From CAWDDA01 sp963813345 (GTDB lineage: Bacteria > Acidobacteriota > Blastocatellia > RBC074): 64,000 bases of DNA. The stretch lies in contig CAWEYR010000012.1 in NCBI GenBank assembly GCA_963813345.1, forward strand, positions 1-64,000. Direction: 5' to 3'. Under the pieces are notes generated by a model. The model saw only the letters and a program-made list of their open reading frames with translations. It was not told where the DNA came from and ran no database searches. Positions 54,506 through 63,334 of this stretch are shown in pieces. Each line of letters opens with the position of its first letter. Position 1 is the first letter of the stretch. The translations under genes and the position numbers were made by a program.

Positions 54506-54945
54506 CCTTCTGCTTCCGCCTTGAGGAGTGCGCACTGGCGGATGCACTGATCGCAAATTTGAATCTCAGGTGATGCAAAGAGTCTCTCGCCCTGAGGATT
54601 GTCGTGACCATGCGGGGTGAAACCGCACTCGAGTGCCTTTTTTCCGCCAAACCAGCGATCCAGCCACGACGTGCGATCCTCAGGCGGCGCAATCGCGTGT
54701 TCCTGATAGTCGGTTATGAGCACGGCGCATACATCCACGCATTCATCGCAAATGTATCCGGCGCGGCCCTGAAAGAGTCTCGCGACCTCTCCCTCACCAA
54801 GTCCGCAAAACGTACAACGCAATGGCGCCGCGATCTCGTACGCTGCCTGTTCCGCTGCCTCGGAGATTTCCTGAAGCGCGCCAGCCTGCTCAAGCGGCCG
54901 CTGCTCGGCAGCCGATAATCCAAGTGACGAAAAGCTTCGGCTCAT
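54493..54945 (-). CDS. Solitary ClpX-type zinc-binding-domain protein between clpP and clpX
   Basis: 150 residues, intact, same strand as its neighbours. Residues 1-40 are an Ala/Glu-rich probable helix. Residues 43-78 are a full ClpX-type C4 domain: RCTFCGLGEGEVARLFQGRA and YICDECVDVCAVLI, with Cys44, 47, 66 and 69 in ClpX spacing. A middle part, RTSWLDRWFGGKKAL, leads to a second, degenerate unit at 105-145: ECGFTPHGHD and ASPEIQICDQCIRQCALL, with Cys107, His112, His114, Cys131 and Cys134 as possible ligands. There is no ATPase. By position and fold it is a candidate ClpX partner, adaptor or regulator (inference). The stop lies in repeat B7. Confidence 0.82.
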   Translation of the reverse strand: MSRSFSSLGLSAAEQRPLEQAGALQEISEAAEQAAYEIAAPLRCTFCGLGEGEVARLFQGRAGYICDECVDVCAVLITDYQEHAIAPPEDRTSWLDRWFGGKKALECGFTPHGHDNPQGERLFASPEIQICDQCIRQCALLKAEAEGRSA

Positions 54946-55002
54946 AGACTTGAAGCGTCCCCCGGCAACCGGTTCGTTCGGAGAATGATCGGTGAATGGG
55001 CA

Positions 55003-55605
55003 TCACTCGCGATGCTTGATCACCAGATCGATGATTCCGTACTCCTTGGCCTGAGCCGCCGTCATGATCCGGTCGCGCTCGACGTCTCTTTCGACCTGTT
55101 CGACCGACTGACCTGTGTGCTGCGCGAGAATCTCATTGAGATTCTCGCGCATCCTGATGATCTCCTCCGCCGCAATCTTGATGTCGGTTGCCTGTCCCGA
55201 GATTCCTCCTGCAGACGGTTGATGAATCAGGATGCGCGAATTGGGAAGTGCGAAGCGTTTGCCCTTCGTGCCCGCCGCAAGCAGCACCGCAGCCATCGAC
55301 GCGCACTGGCCGACACAGATTGTAGTAATCGGCGATCGGACGAACTGCATCGTGTCGTAGATCGCCAGGCCGGCTGTAATCGAGCCGCCCGGCGAGTTTA
55401 TGTAGAGCGAAATGTCACGGTCCGGATCCTCCGATTCGAGAAAGAGAAGCTGCGCCACGACCAGATTCGCGATCGTGTCGTCAACCGGAGTTCCGATGAA
55501 AATTATATGTTCTTTCAGAAGCCGCGAGTAGATGTCGAAGGCACGCTCTCCGCGCGCCGTCTGCTCCACTACCATGGGTACAAGATGAGCCTGTGGTTGC
55601 ATCAT
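55003..55605 (-). CDS. clpP: ATP-dependent Clp protease proteolytic subunit ClpP
   Basis: 200 residues, from ATG 55605. RAFDIYSRLLKEHIIFIGTP starts the fold; ISLYINSPGGSITAGLAIYD lines the handle; catalytic residues are Ser in VGQCASMAAVLLAAG, His in RILIHQPSAGGISGQATDI and Asp in VERDVERDRIMTAAQA. Forms the double heptamer with ClpX. Lies 49 bases after trigger factor and 57 before the solitary zinc-finger gene, the usual tig-clpP order with one extra gene before clpX. Confidence 0.97.
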   Translation of the reverse strand: MMQPQAHLVPMVVEQTARGERAFDIYSRLLKEHIIFIGTPVDDTIANLVVAQLLFLESEDPDRDISLYINSPGGSITAGLAIYDTMQFVRSPITTICVGQCASMAAVLLAAGTKGKRFALPNSRILIHQPSAGGISGQATDIKIAAEEIIRMRENLNEILAQHTGQSVEQVERDVERDRIMTAAQAKEYGIIDLVIKHRE

Positions 55606-55654
55606 AGATTACTGCTGAATCGAAAAGATCAGGGTTTGAGGAACGGTGTGACTT

Positions 55655-57040
55655 TTACTCTTCAGTTGTTTCATTCGGCTGCGCCTCCGTCGTTCCTTCT
55701 AGATTGTTCTTGGCCGATTGTTCTTTTGGCCGCTTGTCCTTTGGCTCCGCTGCAATCTCTTCGACTGTCACTTCAGCGTGGTTGACGATTGATTCAAGCG
55801 TTTTTTGATGGCGCAACCTACGTTCGATACTAGTCAGGCTTTCATCCTTTGTCAATTGGGCCCTTACCGCCTCTTCCGACTCGCCTGCGTGTGTTGCAAT
55901 GAGGGAGATCTCGGCATCAACTTCCTCCTTGCTAACCTCAATATTCTCAGCCTCTGCGATCTTAGCAATCACCAGCGCCGCGCGAACATTGTCAACAGCC
56001 TGCTCGCGCGCCTCGGCGCGTCGTGCCTCCCAATCCAGGTTGTGCAATATTTCAGGCGCGGCTCCGCGGCGGAGCAGCATATTGGCAAAATCGCGCAACC
56101 GCTGTTCGGTTTCGCGCTCGATAAGCGAATCCGGGATCGCGAAATCGTATTCGGCGGTTATTTTCCGGATTGTCTCCTCGCGCAAGGCCTGATCAGAGCG
56201 CGTCTCAGCCATCTGCTTGAGATCTTTGCTGATGCTGGCGCGGAGAGCCTCGAGATTCTCCTGGTCGTACTCTTTGGCGAAGTCATCATCAAGCGCCGGG
56301 AATTCCTGACGCCGGATGGCTACTACATTCGCATTGAAGTCAACCGTTTTTCCTGCAAGGCCTGGCGAAGTGAAGTCCTCGCGATACGCAACTCTGAACT
56401 GGCGCTCGTCGCCGGCTTTGACTCCGGTCAAATGCTCGCTGAACTCCTCGGGAACCCCCTCACCTCCGATCTCAACCGTTACATCGTCGGCCTTGAGGTC
56501 TTCGGCATTCTCGTCACCGACGAACTTGCCGGCCAGATTGACCGAAATGAAATCTCCCTCTTCCGATACCCGGTCCTCGATCGTTACGAGCTGCGCTGCC
56601 CGCCGGCGCCACTCTTCGATCACGTTGTCGATCATCTCCTCAGTCACGGGTGACACCTGCCGTGTCAATTTCAGGCCCTTGTAATCCTTAAGGTCAACTT
56701 CGGGCAACACCTCCACGCTGGCTTTGAACCGTAGCGACTCGCCTTCGCTGACTGTGATGTCGCTGATCTCGGGCGGGCCAACAGGTTGCAGTTTGTGGTC
56801 GACAATCGCGTGCTCGAGAGCGTGCGGGATCATTTCCTTGATTACATCTTCGCGTGCATCCTTACGAAATCGTTGTTTGACGACCGTTAATGGAGCGTGT
56901 CCGGGCCGAAATCCTGGAATCTTGGCATACTTGGCATAGGCGGAATAGGTCTTGTCGAACTCGGCTTTGACCTCATCAGCTGGGATCTCGATCGTGATGT
57001 CCTTTTTGCAGTTCTCCGAGTCGGAGACGGCAACTTCCAT
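55655..57040 (-). CDS. tig: Trigger factor
   Basis: About 461 residues. Start at ATG 57040 (MEVAVSDSENCKKDITIEIP); TTG 57046 is the alternative. The ribosome-binding domain shows YAKIPGFRPGHAPLTVVKQR (the GFRxGxxP signature). A PPIase domain follows (EEGDFISVNLAGKFVG), then a helical chaperone domain with FPALDDDFAKEYDQENLEAL and a repeat of Glu-rich helices. The C-terminal tail (KDKRPKEQSAKNNLEG...) is long and low-complexity. Ribosome-bound folding helper; head of the tig-clpP-clpX-lon cluster. Confidence 0.95.
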   Translation of the reverse strand: MEVAVSDSENCKKDITIEIPADEVKAEFDKTYSAYAKYAKIPGFRPGHAPLTVVKQRFRKDAREDVIKEMIPHALEHAIVDHKLQPVGPPEISDITVSEGESLRFKASVEVLPEVDLKDYKGLKLTRQVSPVTEEMIDNVIEEWRRRAAQLVTIEDRVSEEGDFISVNLAGKFVGDENAEDLKADDVTVEIGGEGVPEEFSEHLTGVKAGDERQFRVAYREDFTSPGLAGKTVDFNANVVAIRRQEFPALDDDFAKEYDQENLEALRASISKDLKQMAETRSDQALREETIRKITAEYDFAIPDSLIERETEQRLRDFANMLLRRGAAPEILHNLDWEARRAEAREQAVDNVRAALVIAKIAEAENIEVSKEEVDAEISLIATHAGESEEAVRAQLTKDESLTSIERRLRHQKTLESIVNHAEVTVEEIAAEPKDKRPKEQSAKNNLEGTTEAQPNETTEE

Positions 57041-57078
57041 TTTCAATTCAACTCACCTTGCCTTTCCGAAGTTCGAAA

Positions 57079-57161
<83 letters not shown>

Positions 57162-57263
57162 AAACAATAAAGGTTAACAAAACTCCGCACGACCAGCAAA
57201 CAGGTACTTGTAGCGCCGCTTCACGGCCGGCCCTGGAGAACGCCGAGATCTGGCTGTGAGGTC

Positions 57264-57354
57264 GTGTCAGTAGCCCGATCCGTGTCAGAGAGTGCTCGCG
57301 TCACACAAGCAGTCTCATCTCAAGCCCTCTCTCACGGTTCCGGCTACTGACAGC
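57264..57354. repeat. Palindromic element family C, copy C2
   Basis: gtgtcagtagcccgatccgt on the left and cggttccggctactgacagc on the right, with agagagtgctcg / caagccctctct-like inner steps. The right edge supplies the TAG stop of the membrane protein gene at 57344. Related to C1 (12408-12496). Confidence 0.7.
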
Positions 57355-57802
57355 AGGTTGCAGTTCGCCACTGGCAACTAAGGACGAATCCTTCATTGTC
57401 GAAGCAGCGCACGGCTCGTTTGATCTCAGCAATTTTGACGATGACGTAAGCAATCAGCGCGAAGACAAAAAATACCAGCAGCATCCATGCGATTCCCTGC
57501 AGGGTCTCGATGACCGTGCGATAGAGCTCAAGAGTCCACCGCTCCCACGTCAACGCAACTATCCTCTGCTGGGTATCGGAATAGACCGGAGTAATGTATT
57601 TCTCGAGGTCGTAGATCCTCACGCCAGCAGACACGCCAACCACAAGAATTGCGAACTTCAGGTATTTCACCCAGGCCGCACTGATATCATCAGAGATGAT
57701 TCGATTGAGAATGGTGTCAAGGGGTTTGGCAAACGCGCGCATGACGACAAAAGAGACCCCGAAGGCCACAAGCAACGTCACGACCAGCAAAGTCAGAAAC
57801 AT
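57344..57802 (-). CDS. Small membrane protein, function unknown
   Basis: 152 residues, not a family I can name. Three hydrophobic helices: LTLLVVTLLVAFGVSFVVMR, YLKFAILVVGVSAGVRIYDL, and IAWMLLVFFVFALIAYVIVK, separated by ALTWERWTLELYRTVIETLQ, an amphipathic linker. The third helix is followed by a basic KIAEIKRAVRCF end. The last residues (QWRTATCCQ) and TAG stop lie in element C2. It starts 18 bases after the stop of the hydrolase gene upstream, so the two are probably co-transcribed. Confidence 0.7.
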   Translation of the reverse strand: MFLTLLVVTLLVAFGVSFVVMRAFAKPLDTILNRIISDDISAAWVKYLKFAILVVGVSAGVRIYDLEKYITPVYSDTQQRIVALTWERWTLELYRTVIETLQGIAWMLLVFFVFALIAYVIVKIAEIKRAVRCFDNEGFVLSCQWRTATCCQ

Positions 57803-57820
57803 CGTCTTCTCCTCTACATA

Positions 57821-60082
57821 TCATCTCTCGAAAGGAACTTGAGGCAGCTGATTCACGCACGACGTGTCCAGGCCTCTTGTAGTCCCTCTTACAATGAATT
57901 CCGCCATTATTTTATCTGCGCAAGGAGCAAAACCTGTATAGGAGTGGTGGCCGTATCTTGCGACCACATGCAGGCTGTTCGAAAGATGTCTGGCGATGCT
58001 GTCAGCGTTCGCCGGAGGCGTCGCCGGGTCGCGGTGGCCTGAAACGAACAACACGGGCACGGACGATTTGACTGGAACATGGAAATCCCTGGGCAGGTTG
58101 CCGCGCGGAAAATCCCGGCACGCTCGAACCAGTTGTTGATAATAGTAGTCGCCCATGAATGTTCCCGCCGATCGCTGTTTCACCTGCGCCGGATCTGCAA
58201 TTGAAAGGTCTTCCGTCGCGACAACGGACATGAAGGTACCGCTGCCAACCGGACTGTTTGCTCGAAGCGTTCTGACCCATCGTACGTAAGGAGCAAAATC
58301 ATTCTCGAAAGCCTGATGGATCAGCTTCGGAATCTGTGCAGCTGATTGCGCGCTTTGTAACAGACTTCGTAATGTGGTTGCGAACGCGCCGCGCGAAAGC
58401 TTCACCTTCTCCGCTGGAGTTCCGGTCGACTCGCGAATCTCAACGGTCACATCACCGGACGCGAATCGATCCAGCACTGCTTCAAACTCTTTCTTCAGGT
58501 TCGGAAACGCAGTGCGACACCTTTCGTCATTCGCGCAATCGGCAAAAAGAATGTCCAGTGCACGTTGAGCATCGACAGCTATGGACGCTGCGAACCCATC
58601 GCTGATCGCTGTAGAACCTTTGAGAATAACGGCGCGCACGCGATCGGGATAGCGTCGCATGTATTCCTGAGCGACTCTCGTTCCATACGAAGTCCCAAAG
58701 AGGTTGATTTTCTCGTATCCAAGCGCCGTTCTCACCTCGTCGAGATCATGGACCGCAATCGTCGTTGTGTAGAACCGCAGATCTGCTCGCTCCTCCCACT
58801 CCCGTCGGCAAGCCTCGAGCTTCTCGAGAGGAATCAGGTCGCCGAGATGTCCCTGCAACGTCTCGCCGTACAGCAAACATGTGAGCGGATTGGAGCCGCC
58901 GGTCCCGCGCTGGTCGACGAAAACAATATCGCGCTCTTTGCGAATTGCGGCGAAAGTGTCGTTGGCAAAAGGAGCGAGTCCAGTCGCCGGACCACCGGGA
59001 CCGCCAGCAAGAAAGAAGAGTGGATCGGAGGCAGCCTTGGCGTTAAGCGCCGGGAGGATCTGAATGTTGAGCGCGATCTTCCGGCCCTTCTTCGTCTCGC
59101 GGTTTTCGTAGACTTCCAGCCGGCCACATCGCGCCTCGCCGGTCACATTGGGAATCTGACATGGCTCATGAACGGGCCCATATGACTTTGGATGACTTGA
59201 CTGAGACATAAGCGAGACAATCTCGTTTTGAATTCGGTTCCAAACCTCGGCAAAAGGTGCGACCAGATCGAAATGCGCTATCTCCTGGATCAGCACTACC
59301 TCGGCTTTGTCTCCTTTGCTCCGTGCCAGGGCCGCGAAGTCCCGGCTCTGTTCGACTGGAACGTAAGGATCCAGTGCCCCGTGTATCAAACGCAACGGAA
59401 CTCCGAATGGCAACAATTCACTCGGATTGGTCTGCGCATATCGAGAGGGAACGTCCTGAGGCATGCCACCGAGCAATGGTGTCACCGAGGCATTGCATGA
59501 TCCCGTTCCAGCTCCGTACTTCCGGAGATCTGTGATTCCAGCAAGCGATACGACGCCACGCAGCGGCAGTGGATTTGCCGTGAAAAGAGGGCTTTCACGC
59601 GGCAGGTTGCGCCGTGCAGCAAGCCACAGTGCCAAATGCCCGCCCGCAGAATGACCGGCAACCACCACACGATTCACGTCCAGCGGAAACGTCTGAGCGA
59701 GCGTTCTCACATAGTCAGTCCCGCGCGCTACATCATCAAATGTACCGGTCCATCCTCCACCCGCGTTTCCGATCCGCCGGTATTCGAGTGTCCACGTGGC
59801 GATGCCTGCCTGTGCCAGTGCGGCACTGAGGTGCGACATGTACTTAAGGTCGTACTGAGATTGCCAGCACCCGCCATGCACTACGACAACTACAGGGTGA
59901 GGTCCGGATCCCCGTGGCAAGCGCAGTTCACCAAAAGCAAGCGGATGCTCGCCGTACTGGATCCGTTGATCGGCCGGCGGTCCTGGAGGTCCCGAAATCT
60001 GCTCCCACGTGACAGTAGCCGGACGAGCCGGTGTCTGCGCGCAAGCAGAAAGCAACCAAATCAGTAGACTAAAAACCAGCAT
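57821..60082 (-). CDS. Lipoprotein with two tandem alpha/beta-hydrolase domains
   Basis: 753 residues, one frame. MLVFSLLIWLLSACAQ is a lipoprotein signal (Cys14). Domain 1 (about 40-295) is an esterase of the kynurenine formamidase/carboxylesterase type: VVVVVHGGCWQSQYDL (oxyanion), VVVAGHSAGGHLALWLAARR (Ser), RLIHGALDPYVPVEQS (Asp), IAHFDLV (His). Domain 2 (about 300-753) is a TAP-like peptidase-type hydrolase: PLFFLAGGPGGPATGLAPF, IVFVDQRGTGGSNPLTC, INLFGTSYGTRVAQEYMRRY (Ser), PVLFVSGHRDPATPPANADS (Asp), YGHHSYTGF (His). Both triads look complete. Either a true two-domain enzyme or two genes joined by a lost stop; domain 2 has no signal of its own. Confidence 0.85.
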   Translation of the reverse strand: MLVFSLLIWLLSACAQTPARPATVTWEQISGPPGPPADQRIQYGEHPLAFGELRLPRGSGPHPVVVVVHGGCWQSQYDLKYMSHLSAALAQAGIATWTLEYRRIGNAGGGWTGTFDDVARGTDYVRTLAQTFPLDVNRVVVAGHSAGGHLALWLAARRNLPRESPLFTANPLPLRGVVSLAGITDLRKYGAGTGSCNASVTPLLGGMPQDVPSRYAQTNPSELLPFGVPLRLIHGALDPYVPVEQSRDFAALARSKGDKAEVVLIQEIAHFDLVAPFAEVWNRIQNEIVSLMSQSSHPKSYGPVHEPCQIPNVTGEARCGRLEVYENRETKKGRKIALNIQILPALNAKAASDPLFFLAGGPGGPATGLAPFANDTFAAIRKERDIVFVDQRGTGGSNPLTCLLYGETLQGHLGDLIPLEKLEACRREWEERADLRFYTTTIAVHDLDEVRTALGYEKINLFGTSYGTRVAQEYMRRYPDRVRAVILKGSTAISDGFAASIAVDAQRALDILFADCANDERCRTAFPNLKKEFEAVLDRFASGDVTVEIRESTGTPAEKVKLSRGAFATTLRSLLQSAQSAAQIPKLIHQAFENDFAPYVRWVRTLRANSPVGSGTFMSVVATEDLSIADPAQVKQRSAGTFMGDYYYQQLVRACRDFPRGNLPRDFHVPVKSSVPVLFVSGHRDPATPPANADSIARHLSNSLHVVARYGHHSYTGFAPCADKIMAEFIVRGTTRGLDTSCVNQLPQVPFER

Positions 60083-60142
60083 TCTTTCGACGAAATTTGG
60101 AGTGCGGCGGCTCGGCGCCGCTTTTCGTCCGCCTCGCAGCGT

Positions 60143-60718
60143 TCAATGTTTCACCGCATACTCGAGCGACATGAATCCATTGGGATAGATTTTGCTTGCC
60201 CTTAGATCAAGGTCTGTAAGAGCGATTGTGCCCGCAAAAAGCGGTATTCCCGAACCAAGCAGGAGCGGATTCGACTTTATTATTAGCTCGTCGATCTCAG
60301 GGAAAAGCGTTGCCGCCAATTCCGCGCCGCCGCAAAGCCATATGTCTCTGCCCGATTCCTTCTTCAGTTCCTGCACGAATGAGATCACGTCACCTGAAAC
60401 AAGTTCCACGTTTTCGTCGGGACTGCTCTTCATCGAGCGCGAAACCACATACTGCTTCAGGGATGGATAAGGATTTGTGACTCCAACGTTGAGTCCGACT
60501 TCGTAAGTCTTTCGGCCCATGAGAACAGCATCAAATCGCCTGTTCTGCCCTTTCACGCCAAGAATGTCCCGCAGATGACCCGGGATCGTCTCGGGAAACA
60601 ACTCGAACAGGTCAGCAAAGTGCTCGCCTTCCATTGGGAAGCAATCAAACGATCCATCTTCGCGGGCAATGAATCGGTCCACAGTGCAGGCGACGTAATA
60701 TGTAAGTTTCCGGCTCAT
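60143..60718 (-). CDS. Dihydrofolate-reductase-like RibD C-terminal domain protein
   Basis: 191 residues, intact, from ATG 60718. RKLTYYVACTVDRFIAREDG and SFDCFPMEGEHFADLF open the domain; AVLMGRKTYEVGLNVGV is the nucleotide-binding helix region; KQYVVSRSMKSSPDENVELV, SGRDIWLCGGAELAATLFPE (the GG-x..-L motif) and ELIIKSNPLLLGSGIPLFAG are the RibD_C signatures. An NADPH-dependent reductase of unknown substrate; stand-alone members are common and not tied to riboflavin. Not obviously linked to its neighbours. Confidence 0.88.
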   Translation of the reverse strand: MSRKLTYYVACTVDRFIAREDGSFDCFPMEGEHFADLFELFPETIPGHLRDILGVKGQNRRFDAVLMGRKTYEVGLNVGVTNPYPSLKQYVVSRSMKSSPDENVELVSGDVISFVQELKKESGRDIWLCGGAELAATLFPEIDELIIKSNPLLLGSGIPLFAGTIALTDLDLRASKIYPNGFMSLEYAVKH

Positions 60719-60726
60719 AATCGGCG

Positions 60727-60744
60727 CCTGGGAGCGCTCCCAGG
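60727..60744. repeat. Family E minimal palindrome
   Basis: Perfect 18-base palindrome cctgggagcgctcccagg, just upstream of the reductase start and just after the methyltransferase stop. Shares the gggagcgc word with 63335-63475. Confidence 0.8.
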
Positions 60745-60751
60745 GCGTACC

Positions 60752-61784
60752 TTACCATTCGGTGCCTTCGGAGAGATTGATCGACTTTTCGTCAGAGAAC
60801 TTATCCCTGAAGATCACTTTGACCGATGTCGGCCCGACCTCCAACCCTGGGGGCACGATGACATTTATCTGTGCGCGATTCTTACCCGGAGGTTCGGGTG
60901 ACCTTCCAACGAAGTAGGGGTTGACACCGAAACCGCCGACCTCAATGCGAACCGTTTCCCGAGCCGCATCGTCTGGGAGGCCGTCGACCCAGATGCCAAG
61001 CAAAGCGTAACGTCCGCTCCTGGGCAGGTGATTATCAAACGTAACAGCGTTTGTTACGTCTGCTATCGTCATTGTTGGATAAGGCAGTATCGTTTGCTTT
61101 TCCCATTTGCGGTGCGCCTTCAAGACAATCCTTGTAGGCTGTTGTCGCAGTATCTCGGTGCGAGCGAATCCAGCGGTCCTCAGCATTCGAATCAGGCAAT
61201 CGCTATTGGGGCCCCACCAATTGTCGTACTGTCCGCCCAACTCGTCGAACTCATAAAACTCCATCACGGGATTGGTGGACGGAAATGTATTATCAATGAC
61301 GTGTGTTTCGATGATCGCCGTCTCGCGAGTAACTTCACAGAGTCTCTGAAGCGCGAGCAGAGGGTGGTGCAAATGATAGAGAACTCCGAGAAAGAACACG
61401 ATGTCGAACGTTCCAACGTCCGCCCTGTTAAGCTCGTACACGCTCATCTCGCGGAATTCTACATTCGAGCTCAGAGCTTGCCGCGCCTTGTGAAAGTTGG
61501 GAGGCCGCCAGCAATCGGCCGCAATCACCTGCGCGCCATGTCTTTTCAGCTTCAAAACTGTAGAAACCGTCCCAGCATCCCATGTCCAGCACCCGCTTGC
61601 CGGTCAGATCTTCAGGGAGGGCAAAGTGCCTGTAGTTCTCCTCGAGCTCCTCAATCGAGTGGACGCCTCGCGTGATCGTTCCGTCTTTGAGTCTGATGCT
61701 GTGCCACCAGGAACCGGCCTCGAGGTCGGCGCGGTGATCCGCGGAAGTCTGATCGATGATTTTGCGAAGGGATTCCTCGGCCAT
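60752..61784 (-). CDS. Class I SAM methyltransferase of the DUF1698 (CmoB-like) type with extra C-terminal domain (one frame break)
   Basis: ATG 61784: ESLRKIIDQTSADHRADLEA, WWHSIRLKDGTITRGVHSIE, then motif I KRVLDMGCWDGFYSFEAEK. After a break near 61,555, LKRHGAQVIAADCWRPPNFH, FDIVFFLGVLYHLHHPLLAL and TAIIETHVIDNT. The GV..I-E..Y and VLYHLxHPL motifs mark the CmoB/DUF1698 group, which in CmoB works on tRNA wobble uridine with carboxy-SAM. Here a beta-rich domain (about residues 250-345, YALLGIWVDGLPDDAARETV, INVIVPPGLEVGPTSVKVIF) is added, and the cmo pathway is not present, so the substrate is open. Confidence 0.8.
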
Positions 61785-61788
61785 CCAG

Positions 61789-62853
61789 CTACTTTGTAGC
61801 TGCAGTTGCGAGACCTGTCACGTATTGAGCCGCGACTCCACGTGCGATTTCATTCGGTCGTGCAGTCGCACTATTTGTCAGGACGATAACAGTCACACCG
61901 TCATCGATGTATCGTGCAAATTGCGCTCGAAAGCCGGAAAGCGTTCCGCCGTGTTGCACAACCTTGTGTCCGTTGACTACTGCTAGTTCCCACCCGAGCC
62001 CATAGGGATGAGTGCTGCCATCATTCAGTTTCGTCCGGGCTCGCATCTGGTCGAAAGTTGAAGCCTTCAGAACCTTGTTCGTGTAGAGGGCAGCCTCCCA
62101 CTTTGCCAGGTCAAGGACAGTTGAGATGAAGGCGCCACTCGGACGCATCGCCAATAGTTCGGTGGCATTCTGGAAGCGCTCGTCCCTCCACTCGTAACCG
62201 TCCGCGCGGTTCGGGACAATCTCCGTCGGGGTGGTGGCTCGAGTCGCGTTCATTTCGAGTGGTTTGAAGATGCGTGCCGCCAGGAATTCAGCCCATGGTT
62301 TGCCGCTCACCTTATAGATTATCTCGGCAAGCGAGAAATAACCGACATTGCAATATTCCCACTTTTCTCCGGGCGCGAAACGAAGCGGCAATGGGTAGGC
62401 TGTCTTGATTACATCCGCGTCTGGCTGCACCTTGAAAGCATTGAAGCCGGGCGCCTCGCGCACTATGCCAGAGGTGTGTGTGAGCAAATGCCGGATCGTT
62501 ATATCCTTCCACGTATCGGGAGTCCCTTCGAGATACTTGCTGATCTTGTCGTCGAGACCAATCTTCTGCTCCTCCGCGAGTAGCATGATGCCCGAAGCTA
62601 TGAACTGCTTGCTCACTGAGCCAATCTTGTAGACCGTGTCTGCTCGTGCGGGGACGTTCAGTTCGACATTGGCCAGTCCATACCCTTCAGCCTTGATGAC
62701 CTTTCCATCTTTGACGACTGCGATCGAAACGCCGGGAATGTGCTGCGTCTTCATCTCGGCCTTGACGTACTCATCTACACCATCCGCGAGCGCGGTAAGC
62801 GTTAATACGTGCAGAAGAAGGAATGTGAGAAAGACCGTATACTTTCGCCTCAT
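61789..62853 (-). CDS. Secreted serine hydrolase, class C beta-lactamase fold
   Basis: About 354 residues. ATG 62853 is preferred over 62889 because aaggag lies just upstream and a signal peptide begins there (MRRKYTVFLTFLLLHVLTLT). The catalytic S-x-x-K is in YKIGSVSKQFIASGIMLLAE, the Y-x-N equivalent in WEYCNVGYFSLAEIIYKVSG, and the third motif in VVQHGGTLSGFRAQFARYID (HxG). This is the penicillin-binding-protein-like peptidase/esterase family (Beta-lactamase). Likely a D-amino-peptidase or esterase outside the cytoplasm. It is next to an SRPBCC gene whose stop overlaps the upstream ATG (taatg). Confidence 0.9.
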   Translation of the reverse strand: MRRKYTVFLTFLLLHVLTLTALADGVDEYVKAEMKTQHIPGVSIAVVKDGKVIKAEGYGLANVELNVPARADTVYKIGSVSKQFIASGIMLLAEEQKIGLDDKISKYLEGTPDTWKDITIRHLLTHTSGIVREAPGFNAFKVQPDADVIKTAYPLPLRFAPGEKWEYCNVGYFSLAEIIYKVSGKPWAEFLAARIFKPLEMNATRATTPTEIVPNRADGYEWRDERFQNATELLAMRPSGAFISTVLDLAKWEAALYTNKVLKASTFDQMRARTKLNDGSTHPYGLGWELAVVNGHKVVQHGGTLSGFRAQFARYIDDGVTVIVLTNSATARPNEIARGVAAQYVTGLATAATK

Positions 62854-62888
62854 GTCGACTCCTTGTTCCCTGACATTCTGTTCTGACA

Positions 62889-63318
62889 TTAATTTTCTAC
62901 ATATCCACGATCCCAGGTCCGTTCCGGGTCGTGATTTCGTAGATCAATGCCGAAGTCGACTGCTCCCTTTAGTGACATCAGGACAGACGCCCAACCAGCC
63001 ATCACCTCGGTTCGAGCATCCGATGCTACACCAGCATCCGTAAGCACAAGCTCCGTTCCGCCGTATCCATCATCTGTAAGATCAATGGTGGTAATGCTAT
63101 TGTCTATGTATTCGATTTGCAGTTGTCGATTAGCGACGCTTTCAATATTCTTCCTGCCACTTCTGGCCATTTGGAAAACTGAAATCGATGCACCCATCGG
63201 TCTCAGGTGCGGCTTCAGCCCAGAAACGCGCACGACCTCGATCGGTGGCCAACATTTCAAACACGTCAGCGGGAGACGAGCGCAGGTGCAATCGATAAGT
63301 GATATCGAGAGAATCCAT
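62889..63318 (-). CDS. SRPBCC (START/AHSA1-like) domain protein (one frame break)
   Basis: ATG 63318: DITYRLHLRSSPADVFEMLA and ARFWAEAAPETDGCIDFSFP, the first strands and helix of the SRPBCC cavity fold. A slip near 63,150 breaks the frame; it continues with VANRQLQIEYIDNSITTIDL, TELVLTDAGVASDARTEVMA and GWASVLMSLKGAVDFGIDLR, the last a long C-terminal helix with the W-x..-L-K-x..-D pattern of AHSA1-type members. About 143 residues. Binds a hydrophobic ligand or acts as a cyclase/aromatase-like protein; no substrate evident. Confidence 0.8.
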
Positions 63319-63334
63319 TAACGAATAACCACCC

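Noticed and set aside
55805..56653. 282-residue plus-strand open frame
   Set aside because: Antisense shadow of trigger factor.
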